Origin: Planctomycetota bacterium
GTDB taxonomy: Bacteria; Planctomycetota; Brocadiia; SM23-32; JAKLEA01
Length of the DNA stretch: 64,000 nucleotides
Direction of reading: 5' to 3'
NCBI GenBank assembly: GCA_022711755.1
Contig: JAKLEA010000011.1
Coordinates: 1-64,000, forward strand
Part shown: piece by piece, positions 55,102 to 64,000 of the stretch
How the letters are laid out: every line of letters starts with the position of its first letter
Numbering within the stretch: position 1 is the first letter of the stretch
The notes under the pieces: generated by a model
What the model was told of the DNA's origin: nothing
Database searches by the model: none
What the model saw: only the letters and a program-made list of their open reading frames with translations
Position numbers and translations under genes: made by a program

Positions 55102-55968
55102 ATGAATCATGTTGCGATGAGACTGGCAGATGGAACCCCATTTTTCATCGGGATTGTTTTCACGTGTATCGGGGCGTTATTGCTTTTGCGATTTGGCGGC
55201 GGAACCATCCGTAAGATTTCCAGCGCGCTTGCTCGCATCGGCATGTTTTTCGTATTGATATCGGCTACACCTCTGCCGGTCTGGGCCTATGGCATCTGGT
55301 TTCTTGTTTGCATAGCAGGCCTGCGCATGGGGAAGTCAACAAAGGCCACTCGTTCCAGACGAATAGTTGCGGCCTGCGTCCTTATTGCGGCGAATATCGG
55401 ATTCTTTATAGTGGAAGCGCCGTATCATCGAATCAAGAGATTGACCGTGCCAGACGGCGTCAAAGTCTATGTTATTGGGGATTCTCTCAGCGCTGGGATA
55501 GGGGATGATTATCGGCATTGGCCGGAAGTTCTGGGCGGGATCACGGGGCTGACTGTAGTGAACCTTGCTCAGGCTGGGGCAACGACACACGACGCAATTC
55601 AGCAAGCTCATGAGATTACTGAATCAGATTGTGTCGTCATAGTGGAAATCGGAGGGAACGATCTCCTCGGCGGAACAGGCGCTGCGGAGTTCAGAAGCCA
55701 GCTTGAAATTCTCATTTCAACGCTTCGAAAGGCTCAACATCAAATTATGATCATTGAGCTGCCTCTCCTGCCGTTCAAGAATGGCTATGGAGCGGCGCAG
55801 CGCAACGTAGCGGCGAGACACGGCGCGGTTCTGATACCCAAACGTTGTCTGGCCAGGATTCTTGGCGCGACCAGCGGAACATTTGACAGTCTGCACCTTA
55901 CGCAGGAAGGCCATAACGCCCTGGCGGGCGTGATTTCCACGGCAATCCGCATACGATCAGAGAGATAA
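55102..55968 (+). CDS. membrane-anchored SGNH/GDSL hydrolase
   Basis: This 288-aa protein has three or four N-terminal membrane segments up to about residue 105, then an SGNH esterase domain. YVIGDSLSAGIGDD is block I with the nucleophile serine, VNLAQAGATT supplies the glycine, EIGGNDLL the asparagine and DSLHLTQEGH the Asp and His. It probably deacylates or deacetylates a cell-surface or external ester. ATG 55102 is used; a TTG two codons earlier is the extreme start. Confidence 0.88.
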   Translation: MNHVAMRLADGTPFFIGIVFTCIGALLLLRFGGGTIRKISSALARIGMFFVLISATPLPVWAYGIWFLVCIAGLRMGKSTKATRSRRIVAACVLIAANIGFFIVEAPYHRIKRLTVPDGVKVYVIGDSLSAGIGDDYRHWPEVLGGITGLTVVNLAQAGATTHDAIQQAHEITESDCVVIVEIGGNDLLGGTGAAEFRSQLEILISTLRKAQHQIMIIELPLLPFKNGYGAAQRNVAARHGAVLIPKRCLARILGATSGTFDSLHLTQEGHNALAGVISTAIRIRSER

Positions 55969-56038
55969 ACCGGATTCGACGGACGCTGCTTATGATCGGG
56001 CTGGAAAAAGACGACGTCTGCATTGATTGTCTACAACC

Positions 56039-58126
56039 TTACCGTTCATCCACAACCAGCGCGCCGTGAATCTCAAGCTCCGGTATCGTGGCGCTCAGGA
56101 CGCCGTCCTTCCATGACCACGCCGGTTTCACGCCGCGTGGCTCCCACGTTACGGACGCGGGCTTCTTCGGCATGCGAAGCTCAATTCCGATGGGACCGAC
56201 CTTCGGGATGAAATCCGTGTGCAGGAAGCGGTCCGACCGCTGCGCCTCGGTCAGATTCAGCAGGTGGACCGTCAGCCTGCCGTCCGCCGCGCGCCGGAGA
56301 GAAGCGTCAACCGTCGCCGGCGCGTTGACCTTGAGCATGGGATTTGGGAATAACTGTTCCGCAAGCCCCCCGATCATCTCCCTCAATCCCGGATGGTGGC
56401 AGCGGAAGTATGCCAGGCTGATGGGGCCGTAGACGGCTGCGATCCTACCCTTGCCGTGCGCCGCAACCGTCGCCGCGACCTCGCCGTCCTTGCGCGAATC
56501 TCTCGTCGGATGGCGCATCACTGTCGTCAGGACGTTCTTCGGCGTCACTTTCTGCCATTTCGCATTCATGCTGACCACGCCGCGCGGGGTGGCGACCTCC
56601 GCCGCGACGTGCTGCGGTTCGCCCTCGAGTTGGACTCCCAAGGCCGAATCGAAGAGCCTCGCGCACCTTTCCCCCAGAAGCATCAAGGAGCCACCGTTGG
56701 CGACGTATTGGAGCAACGCGGCGCGGAAATCGTCGGCCAGCTTGTATGAATCCGGTATTACCACCAGCGGGAATTCCGCCAGTCGTGGCTGGAGTTGATG
56801 CTCCGCCAGTATGTCAACAGAGTAATGAAGCTCCAGGAGGGCGTGCAGCGCGCCCTCAAGCTCGTCATGGCATCCGCCGGGCGAGAAAACGTTGTCGGAC
56901 CGGTCCCACTGCGTTTCCGTGGACATCAGCAGCGCGACCTGCGGCACCGTTCCACTCTTGTGGCTGAAGGACTGACGCGCGCGGCAGAAGTCCGCGACCT
57001 TCCCCGTAACGTCAATTATCTCCTGCGCAACGTAGCCGCTTCGCGTGGGCTGGTAATAGATCTGGAATCCGCCTCCCTGCATGAGCACGACTGCAGCCTC
57101 CTGCTGCAGGTGGGGCGCCGTCTTCATCGCCTGCCCCAGATCGCCGTTCCAGTTGAAACCCCACGCCATCAGGTCCCAAGGCATGCCGACGCTTGCCATG
57201 TAGCGGGCGTCAACGCGCGCCCGGTCTGCGGAAACCATCGGCGAGTAGTCTCCGGAGAGATAATCGAGATTCGCCTTGACCGGGACGGGCGCGATCGTCG
57301 TGCCCATCCAGTTGCTCGTGATCTGCAGCTTCGGGTTGTGCGCGTGAAGCGCGTCAACCCAGTGGGCGAGGTATTTCTCGAACTGGCGGCGATGGAACAT
57401 CTTCCATTCGAGCCAGCGCGGATCGTCGCGTTTCTTCGGCGCTTCCTGATATCCGGTTTCACTGCGCCACTGCTCAAGCGCGGCGGGACAGTAATCGAGC
57501 TTGGCCGCCCAGCATTCCCCGTCCACCCACACGCCGTCGAGGGCGTAGGAGTCTGTGACCTCAATCAATTGCGGGATAAGCAATTTGTCAACATACGGGC
57601 CGAAGGTGCTTGAGATGCCGCCGTCCGGCTTCCCGTTCTCATCAACGCGCGCCCATTCGGGGTGATGTTCCATGGCCACCGCGTCCCAGACTCCGGAGTA
57701 GTGTATGAACAGGCCGACTCCCCGCTCCTTTGTGACCTTGCGCCAGACGGCCAGCGCGTCCTTCACGATTCCGGGCGACGGCCAGCCGATCTTCGTCGGA
57801 TAACCCGTATAGCCCGCGTGGCCCTTGCAGTCATACTGCACGTAATCCGGCTTGACGCGGTCAAGCAGAGCGGCCACGTTCTCCTCGGCCGTATCGGCCC
57901 CAAGAGACGTGTCGTTCTTGCCGGGATGCAGATCGAAATGCAGTCCGAAAAAAGCGTCCTTTCGCCTGATGATTTCCCCTGCCGGTTTTGCTGACATGGC
58001 CGTCTCCTTGTTGTCCGCCTTCCCCGCGCCGGCGCAACCCGTCTGCAATGCCGGAGCAAGGCATGTGATTGCAAGAATGATCGCCTGAAGATTTGTTCGC
58101 TTTTCGCGCGACGAGTTATTGTTCAT
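56039..58126 (-). CDS. exported fucosidase/GH42-like lipoprotein with trimerisation domain
   Basis: This 695-aa protein has a lipoprotein signal (ILAITCLAPALQTGC). Residues ~45-360 form a TIM barrel with FFGLHFDLHPGKND at the start, GVGLFIHYSGVWD, DSYALDGVWVDGECW (likely acidic catalytic or substrate residue) and YLSGDYSPMVS, similar to GH29-like proteins. Residues ~400-560 match the beta-galactosidase trimerisation/glutamine amidotransferase-like fold (VALLMSTETQWDRSD, FPLVVIPDSYKLADDFRAALLQYVANGGSLMLLGE). A beta domain ends the protein. ATG 58126 is selected since it gives the signal; the frame runs to 58321. It is divergent from the nitrilase operon. Confidence 0.82.
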   Translation of the reverse strand: MNNNSSREKRTNLQAIILAITCLAPALQTGCAGAGKADNKETAMSAKPAGEIIRRKDAFFGLHFDLHPGKNDTSLGADTAEENVAALLDRVKPDYVQYDCKGHAGYTGYPTKIGWPSPGIVKDALAVWRKVTKERGVGLFIHYSGVWDAVAMEHHPEWARVDENGKPDGGISSTFGPYVDKLLIPQLIEVTDSYALDGVWVDGECWAAKLDYCPAALEQWRSETGYQEAPKKRDDPRWLEWKMFHRRQFEKYLAHWVDALHAHNPKLQITSNWMGTTIAPVPVKANLDYLSGDYSPMVSADRARVDARYMASVGMPWDLMAWGFNWNGDLGQAMKTAPHLQQEAAVVLMQGGGFQIYYQPTRSGYVAQEIIDVTGKVADFCRARQSFSHKSGTVPQVALLMSTETQWDRSDNVFSPGGCHDELEGALHALLELHYSVDILAEHQLQPRLAEFPLVVIPDSYKLADDFRAALLQYVANGGSLMLLGERCARLFDSALGVQLEGEPQHVAAEVATPRGVVSMNAKWQKVTPKNVLTTVMRHPTRDSRKDGEVAATVAAHGKGRIAAVYGPISLAYFRCHHPGLREMIGGLAEQLFPNPMLKVNAPATVDASLRRAADGRLTVHLLNLTEAQRSDRFLHTDFIPKVGPIGIELRMPKKPASVTWEPRGVKPAWSWKDGVLSATIPELEIHGALVVDER

Positions 58127-58341
58127 GACATTCTCCGTGCAGCCCTTCATGCGCCTTCGCCAAAGGCGAATGCGCTTCGTTTCCAAACCTGCGGCCCCGC
58201 CATTGTATTTGCGCCGGACGATAATTGAAACACTCGGATTCGCCTGAGAACGGATTGCTTGACTCCGCCCGGTAAGCGGGGCATCATCAGTCCGACGATT
58301 TGAGCTTCCTGACCGGCGCATATCCCTTTATCAGAGCTTGG

Positions 58342-59397
58342 ATGACCAAACCGCTGATCAACAGACGGACCTTCCTGAAGGCCGCAGGACTGGGGTTGTC
58401 CGCCCCGCTCGCCGGTTGCGCAAAATCTTCTGGAGAGAAGGATACTCGCGTTTTGCCATCTGCCGACAACATTAACAAGGAGCCGCCAGTGGAGAAAAAT
58501 CCCCTTGCTGCGAGAATTACGCTTGTCCAGTTGACCGCAGGCGCCGGAATCCCCCCGGCCATTGACCGAATGCCGGCTTTTTTCGCTAAGGCGGCGGCCG
58601 TCGAGGCAGACCTTGTTGTGTTTCCCGAATACGTGCTGGGACACAACATCAGTCCCGGAGATGACGTTGCAAAACGCTTCTTCGATCTGGCCAGAAGCCA
58701 TCGCATCAACGCCATTACCGGATGCGTGGAACGTCACGGCAAGGATCAGTGGTGCACCAGCGCATGGGTTGTTGATCGCAGCGGGAACCTTGTCGGACGC
58801 TACCTGAAGAGCCACCCGGCCTCCGGCCCGGCGCCGCATTTCTGGCCGCCACTGCCCGGCAATGACAGCGAGGCAAGGGGCGTCCTCGGCAGCCAGTTCA
58901 AGGTGTTCCATCTCGACTTCGCGCCGATTGGAATACTCCAGTGTTATGACGGCTACTTCCCTGAGGCCTGGGGCTGCACGTCATACATGGGCGCTGAAAT
59001 CATCCTTTGGATTAACGGACGCGACGGCATCATCGAGGATCCATATTGCATAACTGCCGCGCACTGTTACGGGTGCGTGGTCGGGGGCGTGATTACGCAG
59101 GGACACAACACCGGCTTCGCAGGTCCCGGATGCGTAGCGCCCCTGGGCGGTTACTCCGATCCCCCTGAGGAAATGCGCCTCTATCCCCGTCTGCGACAGG
59201 CCGGAGACTCGTGCGTTTCGGCAGTCATCAATCTGTCCGAACTCCGCTGGAAGCGCAAACATCTCCGCACAATGCATCAGAGACGCCCCGATATGTACGG
59301 GCTTCTCGCGCAGGACGTAAAGATGTGGCAGAACTACCCGGAAATCCCCTGGGATTACCCGGAATGCGCCGGATTGGTGAACAAGTCTCAGTTGTAA
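58342..59397 (+). CDS. Tat-exported lipoprotein of the nitrilase/carbon-nitrogen hydrolase family
   Basis: This 351-aa protein has the twin-arginine motif NRRTFLKAAG and a lipobox LAGC (Cys26), so it is probably an exported lipoprotein. The nitrilase triad is complete: Glu96 in VVFPEYVLG, Lys156 in GRYLKSHPA, Cys201 in GILQCYDGYFPEAWG. Carbon-nitrogen hydrolases are normally cytoplasmic, so an external amidase (or amide/ureide-linked sugar hydrolase) is implied. ATG 58342 gives the signal. Followed 24 bases on by an amidohydrolase gene in the same direction. Confidence 0.9.
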   Translation: MTKPLINRRTFLKAAGLGLSAPLAGCAKSSGEKDTRVLPSADNINKEPPVEKNPLAARITLVQLTAGAGIPPAIDRMPAFFAKAAAVEADLVVFPEYVLGHNISPGDDVAKRFFDLARSHRINAITGCVERHGKDQWCTSAWVVDRSGNLVGRYLKSHPASGPAPHFWPPLPGNDSEARGVLGSQFKVFHLDFAPIGILQCYDGYFPEAWGCTSYMGAEIILWINGRDGIIEDPYCITAAHCYGCVVGGVITQGHNTGFAGPGCVAPLGGYSDPPEEMRLYPRLRQAGDSCVSAVINLSELRWKRKHLRTMHQRRPDMYGLLAQDVKMWQNYPEIPWDYPECAGLVNKSQL

Positions 59398-59421
59398 AGA
59401 CAGGAAACGGAGGGCGCGCAA

Positions 59422-60453
59422 ATGAACGCTCTTGACAGAACAAGGATTGAAGGGAAAATCATTGATGGACATGCCCATGCCGGGGTGTCACTGCGCGAAT
59501 ATTCAAGGCTTGGCTTCCCCTACTGCCAGGACGTCGAGAGTCTTGCCTGCAAGATGAAGATTAACGGCGTTGACGCGGCAATTGTTTTTCCATTTTCTGC
59601 CGATCTCTACTTCGATCTCGAGATACTGAAGGACAAGGGACGTTGCGTTCCGGCGGGATCACCGCTGAGCGAAACGCCTTTCGGCACGGAAAACCAGATG
59701 CTTTTCCGCGAAATTTATGATTTCTGTCCGGAATATTCCGACCGATTCATCCCGTTCGTCTGCGCCGATCCTAGACGCGACGTGCCGGGCCAGATTCGCG
59801 TCCTGGAGGAGATCGAACGGAAACATCGCATCTGCGGATTCAAGATTCTCCCGGTGAGCATTCAGGTCGGCATTAAAAATATGCTTCGATCCGGCGGGCG
59901 ATTGCTCGACTTTGCGCGGGAACGCAACATCCCATTTCTGTTCCACGTAACGATTCATCCGGATGAGAAGTGGTCACAGGCGACCGATGCCCTTGAAGTT
60001 GCGCGACGCAATCCGGATATCCGTTTCTGCTTCGCGCACTGCTGCGGTTTCGATTCTGAGATTCTTCGTCATTCCGTTGACGCCGGGAATGTCTGGGTGG
60101 ATACTGCGGCATTGACCATCCAGGTTCAACTCGCATACGAGAACAGTCCGCTTATGGCCGGCGGGAAACGCCGTTTTCAGGCGGATTACTCGGATCACAC
60201 GAAGGTTATGCGGTCTCTCGCAAGAGCTTTTCCGGATCGCCTGATCTGGGGAAGCGACTCCCCCGCATACTCCTACATCTGCGACCGGCGGGATTCGACG
60301 GGAAACACCGTGCAATTCCGTCTAAAAGCGACGTATGAGCAGGAGAAGCAGGCTCTGGATGCCCTTCCAACCTCGCAGAGAATGCTTGTGGGCGGGAGAA
60401 ACCAGTTGGAATTCCTGTTTGGGAAGTGCGAAAGGAACCGCGGCGATTCTTGA
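59422..60453 (+). CDS. amidohydrolase-2 family metal-dependent hydrolase
   Basis: This 343-aa TIM-barrel hydrolase of the amidohydrolase-2 type has HxH in DGHAHAG, PFLFHVTIHP, a histidine in FCFAHCCG, and the aspartate in LIWGSDSPAYSY. These provide the metal site. No signal peptide, so it is cytoplasmic. GGAGGG precedes ATG 59422. Members decarboxylate or hydrolyse aromatic or sugar-derived acids; the substrate here is unknown. It is the second gene of the nitrilase run. Confidence 0.88.
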   Translation: MNALDRTRIEGKIIDGHAHAGVSLREYSRLGFPYCQDVESLACKMKINGVDAAIVFPFSADLYFDLEILKDKGRCVPAGSPLSETPFGTENQMLFREIYDFCPEYSDRFIPFVCADPRRDVPGQIRVLEEIERKHRICGFKILPVSIQVGIKNMLRSGGRLLDFARERNIPFLFHVTIHPDEKWSQATDALEVARRNPDIRFCFAHCCGFDSEILRHSVDAGNVWVDTAALTIQVQLAYENSPLMAGGKRRFQADYSDHTKVMRSLARAFPDRLIWGSDSPAYSYICDRRDSTGNTVQFRLKATYEQEKQALDALPTSQRMLVGGRNQLEFLFGKCERNRGDS

Positions 60454-60510
60454 TGCATGACATTCATGCGGTCAATCTCAATGAATCTCTGACGGGATCG
60501 GAGGCAACGG

Positions 60511-61764
60511 ATGAAATACACGAAAACTGAAGAGAAATTGATGTCAGCAATGTCGGAAATGGACATCATTGACTGCCATGAACACCTTCCCCCCGAGGAA
60601 GACAGGCTGAAATCGCCACAGGACGTCTTCACACTCTTTTCCCACTATACCCGGCATGATCTGTTCAGCGCGGGACTTGATCAGAAGGAATATGAGAAAC
60701 TGTATGATTACAGCATCCCGATTGAGGAAAGATGGAAGAAGTTCAAGCCGTATTATGAGACCATCAAGTATGGTTCATACGCTCGGGCCGCGCTACTGAC
60801 TGCCCGAATGTTCTACGGGTTCGACGATATCAATGATGAAACATACAAGCCTCTTTCGGCAAAGATAGCGGCAGAAAATACTCCCGGTCTGTACAAGCGC
60901 GTGCTGGTTGACCGCTGCCGGATCAAGGCTTCCCTCACGCAATGCGGAAGGACCAATGTCGGCAGACCGCTTGTTCCGCTCCTCCACATCCCCACATTGG
61001 CCAACATATCCTCAAAGGAAAACGTGGATGCGCTTTTGAAGGATTTCGGCCCTGTCAAGCATTTGGATGATTACCTGGCCTTGTGCAGATTGAAGATCGA
61101 GAAGTGGATAGCCGAAGGAATTGTCGGATTGAAGATGGCGGCCTGCTATTCGGAACCACCTGACCGCGGCGCGGCGATTTCAGCATTCGATGGCATTCTT
61201 CGAGGTCAGAAACTACAGTTCGATCGGCGCGGATTCCATCCGCTTCAGAATTACCTGCTTTCGGAAATTCTCGAAATCGCCGCCGAATTGAATCTCACCG
61301 TGGCGGTTCATGCGGGCATCTGGGGCGATTTCCGCAACCTTGACGGAAAGCACATGCTCCAGATCGCCCCTGCGCATCCGGGAACAACCTTTGACCGCTA
61401 TCACCTGAGCATGCCTTCAGTGCGGGATGCGATCGTTGTCGGCAAGAATCTGGCGAATGTGAATCTTAATCTGTGCTGGATTCATATTATATCTCAGATT
61501 CAGTCATGCTCTGGAATTAATGAGCTTCTGGACATGGTTCCGATGAACAAAGTCCTCGCATTCGGCGGGGACTACGGCAGACCGGTTGAGAAGGTCATTG
61601 GACATCTGCACATGGCGCGCGAGGATTTCGCCCGCGTCTTCGGCGCAAGGATTGACCACGAGGAAATGGATACAGATGATGCTCTAAACATACTCCGCCT
61701 CTGGTTTTGGGACAATCCACAACGAGTTTATAAACGTCTTTCCGCTTTTCTCGCCGATGGATGA
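60511..61764 (+). CDS. amidohydrolase-family protein, uronate-isomerase-like
   Basis: This 417-aa protein starts MDIIDCHEHLPPEEDRL with HxH and contains TVAVHAGIWGDFRN, NLNLCWIHIIS and VLAFGGDYGRPVEKVIGHL, which supply further metal ligands. Size and layout resemble the distant amidohydrolase branch that includes uronate isomerase-like proteins. ATG 60511 follows GGAGG. It is 57 bases after the previous gene and co-directional. It may take an opened-ring acid to a product for further catabolism. Confidence 0.82.
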   Translation: MKYTKTEEKLMSAMSEMDIIDCHEHLPPEEDRLKSPQDVFTLFSHYTRHDLFSAGLDQKEYEKLYDYSIPIEERWKKFKPYYETIKYGSYARAALLTARMFYGFDDINDETYKPLSAKIAAENTPGLYKRVLVDRCRIKASLTQCGRTNVGRPLVPLLHIPTLANISSKENVDALLKDFGPVKHLDDYLALCRLKIEKWIAEGIVGLKMAACYSEPPDRGAAISAFDGILRGQKLQFDRRGFHPLQNYLLSEILEIAAELNLTVAVHAGIWGDFRNLDGKHMLQIAPAHPGTTFDRYHLSMPSVRDAIVVGKNLANVNLNLCWIHIISQIQSCSGINELLDMVPMNKVLAFGGDYGRPVEKVIGHLHMAREDFARVFGARIDHEEMDTDDALNILRLWFWDNPQRVYKRLSAFLADG

Positions 61765-61893
61765 AGTTTCATGAAATCCCGGCATGTCGCAGTAGCGATC
61801 AGGCAAGTCCATTTTCAGGTCATGTTCCCAAATCCTGTTGGGATCTTGTTTTCTCTTTACTCATTCCAGTTAAGATGAACATAACTCATCAAG

Positions 61894-63309
61894 GTGAAAG
61901 CATTGAACGGCAACATACGAATTACGAACGGTTTTTCCGAATACCAAGTCTTCCAGCGTGATGATTCAGGAATGGCTGTTTTCCATGTGACGGGTCAGGC
62001 TCCCGACGATGCTAACTCGGTAGAGGTCAGGCTGTTGAAAGGAAACGCGCCGCTTCCCGGTTTCGGATGGAAGGGCGTATGCATTGTAAGGGATGGAAAC
62101 TGGCAATTCGATCTAGTCGGTGTTCCGACCGGCGGGCCGTACAAACTCGAAATACAGTTCCATGCCGCAAGTGGAAAGCGCATTGCAAAATTGAGATTCA
62201 GACATCTCCTTGTCGGCGACATATGGGTACTTGGCGGACAATCCAACATGGAAGGCTGCGGTTTTCTGAAAAACGTTGCCAGGCCTCATGAGATGGTCCA
62301 TTCCTATGACATGTCAGAGAAATGGGGAGTTGCCGAGGAACCACTGCACTGGCTTGCCGAGTCTGTTGATCCGGTCCACTGGCCATGCGGGCCGGAACAG
62401 ATAGAGGATGCGCGGGCTGAAACCAGACGGACGCGGCAACAGGGCGCCGGTCTTGCGCTGACCTTTGCGAAATGGATGGTTGAGAAGACCGGCGTTCCCA
62501 TCGGCCTTCTCCCCTGCGCCCACGGCGGAACCTCAATGGATCAGTGGAGTTCGGACCTGAAGGACCGCGGCGGCATGTCGCTCTACGGTTCGATGCTCAG
62601 ACGATTGTCGGCAGCCGGTGGAAAAGCGCGCGGCATGCTGTGGTATCAAGGCGAGTCTGACGCATTTCCCGGGCTGGCGGAAAAGTTTAAGGACAAGATG
62701 AAGCGATTCATCGAATCCGTCAGAGCGGACTTCGGGAACCCGTCGCTCCCGTTCTTTCAGGTTCAAATTTCGCGCGTGATAGTCGCAGAGCCTGAATTCA
62801 GCGGATGGAACGCCATACAGGAGGCGCAGCGGCAGATATGCGACGAAGTTCCCGGGACTGCGCTGATTTCAGCGGTTGATCTCGATCTTGACGACGCCAT
62901 ACATATCGGAACCGAGGGGCACAAGACTCTCGGCTTGCGCATGGCAAAAGCGGTCTGCGCAATGCTTCATCCACAACTTGAATTGAAAGGCGGACCTCGA
63001 CTGGCCGGGGTGAAAGTCCTGCCGGGCGGAACGTTGATTCGAGTAACCTACGACGGGGTGAAAGGGAAATTGAGGTCTTCAGGAAGGTTGACGGGTTTCT
63101 CAATAGCGGATTCGGGGGGGCGATTGTTGCCGCTCGTATTCAGGGCAGAGATAGAGACAGGCTCAGACACCGACGTATTGCTCAGGTTAAGCGGACCTGT
63201 TCCGGAGGGGGCTTGCCTATGGTATGGAAAGGGAACCGACCCATGCTGCAACCTGACGGATTCGGAGGGAATGGCGGCTACAGTGTTCGGCCCCATTAAA
63301 CTTTCCTGA
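61894..63309 (+). CDS. sialate O-acetylesterase-like SGNH hydrolase
   Basis: This 471-aa protein starts with a beta domain (~10-105) and continues with the SASA/DUF303 SGNH domain: WVLGGQSNMEGCG (nucleophile Ser117), LLPCAHGGTSMDQW, MLWYQGESDAFPG and DAIHIGTEGHKTLG (Asp/His). A beta-sandwich follows to the C-terminus. No clear signal peptide is visible. GTG 61894 is the start used, without a strong ribosome site. It lies 129 bases after the previous gene, so co-transcription is likely but not certain. It probably removes acyl groups from sugars. Confidence 0.85.
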   Translation: MKALNGNIRITNGFSEYQVFQRDDSGMAVFHVTGQAPDDANSVEVRLLKGNAPLPGFGWKGVCIVRDGNWQFDLVGVPTGGPYKLEIQFHAASGKRIAKLRFRHLLVGDIWVLGGQSNMEGCGFLKNVARPHEMVHSYDMSEKWGVAEEPLHWLAESVDPVHWPCGPEQIEDARAETRRTRQQGAGLALTFAKWMVEKTGVPIGLLPCAHGGTSMDQWSSDLKDRGGMSLYGSMLRRLSAAGGKARGMLWYQGESDAFPGLAEKFKDKMKRFIESVRADFGNPSLPFFQVQISRVIVAEPEFSGWNAIQEAQRQICDEVPGTALISAVDLDLDDAIHIGTEGHKTLGLRMAKAVCAMLHPQLELKGGPRLAGVKVLPGGTLIRVTYDGVKGKLRSSGRLTGFSIADSGGRLLPLVFRAEIETGSDTDVLLRLSGPVPEGACLWYGKGTDPCCNLTDSEGMAATVFGPIKLS

Positions 63310-63371
63310 TCTGGCTTTGAATTGCGAATATGAAACAGACCGTTATGCGGCGCCCGGGGCTTTTTTTAAAT

Positions 63372-63680
63372 TCACATCACGCCCCGCATCTGACGGGCCA
63401 TCAGTTCTCTTTTCAGTTCGTCGCTGATCCTGTTCAGCCTGCCGGAGTTCTTCTCCACCCTGTCGAGGCGGTTTGCGATTAGGAGCAAACCACTCAGATC
63501 GAGGCTTTCTTCAGCAAGGACTTCAAGCTGCGTCTTATGCACGCGCAGGTCGTCCAGTTTCCTTTCGGCGCATTCCCGCATGAATTCAATGGTGGACGTT
63601 TGTAGATGCCGGTACGGACGCCGCGCCTCGGCCTCGCGCACAATGGGCGGCGGGAAGATTTTTCTTGCATCAAGCGTCAT
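63372..63680 (-). CDS. hypothetical protein with helical C-terminus
   Basis: This 102-aa charged protein is mostly helical and has a leucine-rich central part (LEVLAEESLDLSGLLLIANRLDRVEKNSG) suggesting a short coiled coil. GGAG seven bases upstream of ATG 63680 supports expression. No family recognised; no operon partner. Confidence 0.55.
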   Translation of the reverse strand: MTLDARKIFPPPIVREAEARRPYRHLQTSTIEFMRECAERKLDDLRVHKTQLEVLAEESLDLSGLLLIANRLDRVEKNSGRLNRISDELKRELMARQMRGVM

Positions 63681-63932
63681 GCATGGTCTCCATCAAGTAA
63701 TGTTCAGAATATCATAGACGCCATCCGCTTCCGGCGGCAAGCGCACAGTCAACTTATTTTGAATTGGCGTAAAACGCCGATGCAAGTATCATTGCGCGAT
63801 GCCGTTTGTCCGGGCTGCGGGAAAAGCGCTGTCACTTTCAGACTGCCCAGGAACGCGCCGGTCAGGGTTTCAAACCAGACCTGACAATCCCGCGCCAATG
63901 GTTGACACATTGCAGTTTGAGGTTCATTGCCC

Positions 63933-64000
63933 ATGGCCCTTGTCGTAACCAACACACTGACCAGAAGGAAAGAGGAATTCAAGCCCCTGCGGGAGGGTTT
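63933..64000 (+). CDS. cysS: cysteine--tRNA ligase, first codons only (cut by window end)
   Basis: The last 68 bases translate as ALVVTNTLTRRKEEFKPLREGF after ATG 63933. NTLTRxKEEFxPL is the conserved opening of cysteinyl-tRNA synthetase, ahead of the HIGH motif region. The gene continues beyond the window. The 250 bases before it contain only a doubtful 34-codon frame. Confidence 0.82.
   Translation, partial: MALVVTNTLTRRKEEFKPLREG

Noticed and set aside
58147..58911. Minus-strand 254-aa open frame
   Set aside because: Antisense to the nitrilase-family gene with a complete catalytic triad.
63320..63372. Intrinsic terminator at the T-run 63361-63367
   Set aside because: The preceding GCGCCCGGGGC cannot form a stem with a workable loop.
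63781..63885. 34-codon frame with CPGCGKS
   Set aside because: Only one cysteine pair, no strong ribosome site, no family; could equally be chance.
63749..63982. Minus-strand 77-aa frame
   Set aside because: Overlaps the cysS start and has no family character.

Overview
The window reads as a GC-rich, heterotrophic bacterial chromosome segment of planctomycete/PVC-like or similar (Lentisphaerota, Sumerlaeota, Hydrogenedentota-like) affiliation. The clues are several Tat- or Sec-exported Gfo/Idh/MocA oxidoreductases and sugar isomerase-like TIM barrels, a large VCBS-repeat plus DUF4091 secreted protein, a DUF6785-type membrane protein, a HEAT-repeat lipoprotein, a neutral-ceramidase-like protein, and an Nqr operon. 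This affiliation is inference: no rRNA or tRNA was seen. House-keeping anchors are trpG/pabA, tyrS and the first 23 codons of cysS at the right edge.

Layout. 1-4.3 kb: the 3' end of one insertion sequence, which cuts off the 3' part of a type III DNA methyltransferase gene; trpG; and a decayed second transposase. 4.3-7 kb: tyrS and a ClC-type channel/antiporter. 7-15.6 kb (minus strand): a tight five-gene unit of GH36 alpha-galactosidase-like enzyme, nitroreductase, SMP-30 lactonase, VCBS/DUF4091 protein and DUF6785 membrane protein. 15.6-18.9 kb: a nested-palindrome element, then three AT-richer genes (unknown, zinc-ribbon/SH3-like, MBL-fold hydrolase) that look acquired. 18.9-28.6 kb (minus strand): HEAT lipoprotein, two tandem Gfo/Idh/MocA paralogues, exported TIM-barrel isomerase, nucleoside-symporter-like transporter and ceramidase-like protein. 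28.7-33.4 kb: YIP1-like protein, orphan umuC, an exported phosphoesterase and a LolA-like protein.

33.5-37.8 kb: nqrBCDEF with overlapping genes but no nqrA beside it. 37.9-41.7 kb: a glycosyltransferase-like/methyltransferase fusion, a phosphoesterase and a membrane ankyrin protein. 41.9-45.6 kb: a small VOC-like protein, dhaK, dhaL, an lsrF homologue and an exported cupin, which together look like a ketose or ketose-phosphate catabolic operon. 45.7-47.1 kb: a retropepsin-like protease and an abortive-infection (Abi_C) protein in AT-richer DNA. 47.2-52.1 kb: MATE exporter, a GT-C-like membrane protein, a TIM-barrel isomerase and a small membrane protein. 52.1-63.3 kb: exported carbohydrate-active proteins (a 951-aa TIM-barrel lipoprotein, a GDSL esterase, a fucosidase/GH42-like lipoprotein), then a plus-strand run of exported nitrilase, two amidohydrolases and a sialate-O-acetylesterase-like protein.

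Taken together, the segment describes an organism that breaks down complex or substituted sugars largely outside the cytoplasm. The most promising uncharacterised systems are the exported oxidoreductase/isomerase/transporter operon (18.9-28.6 kb), the dhaKL-lsrF-cupin operon (41.9-45.6 kb), the exported nitrilase/amidohydrolase run (58.3-63.3 kb) and the small AT-rich island at 16.3-18.9 kb. All functional statements rest on reading the translated sequence by eye; no searches were run.
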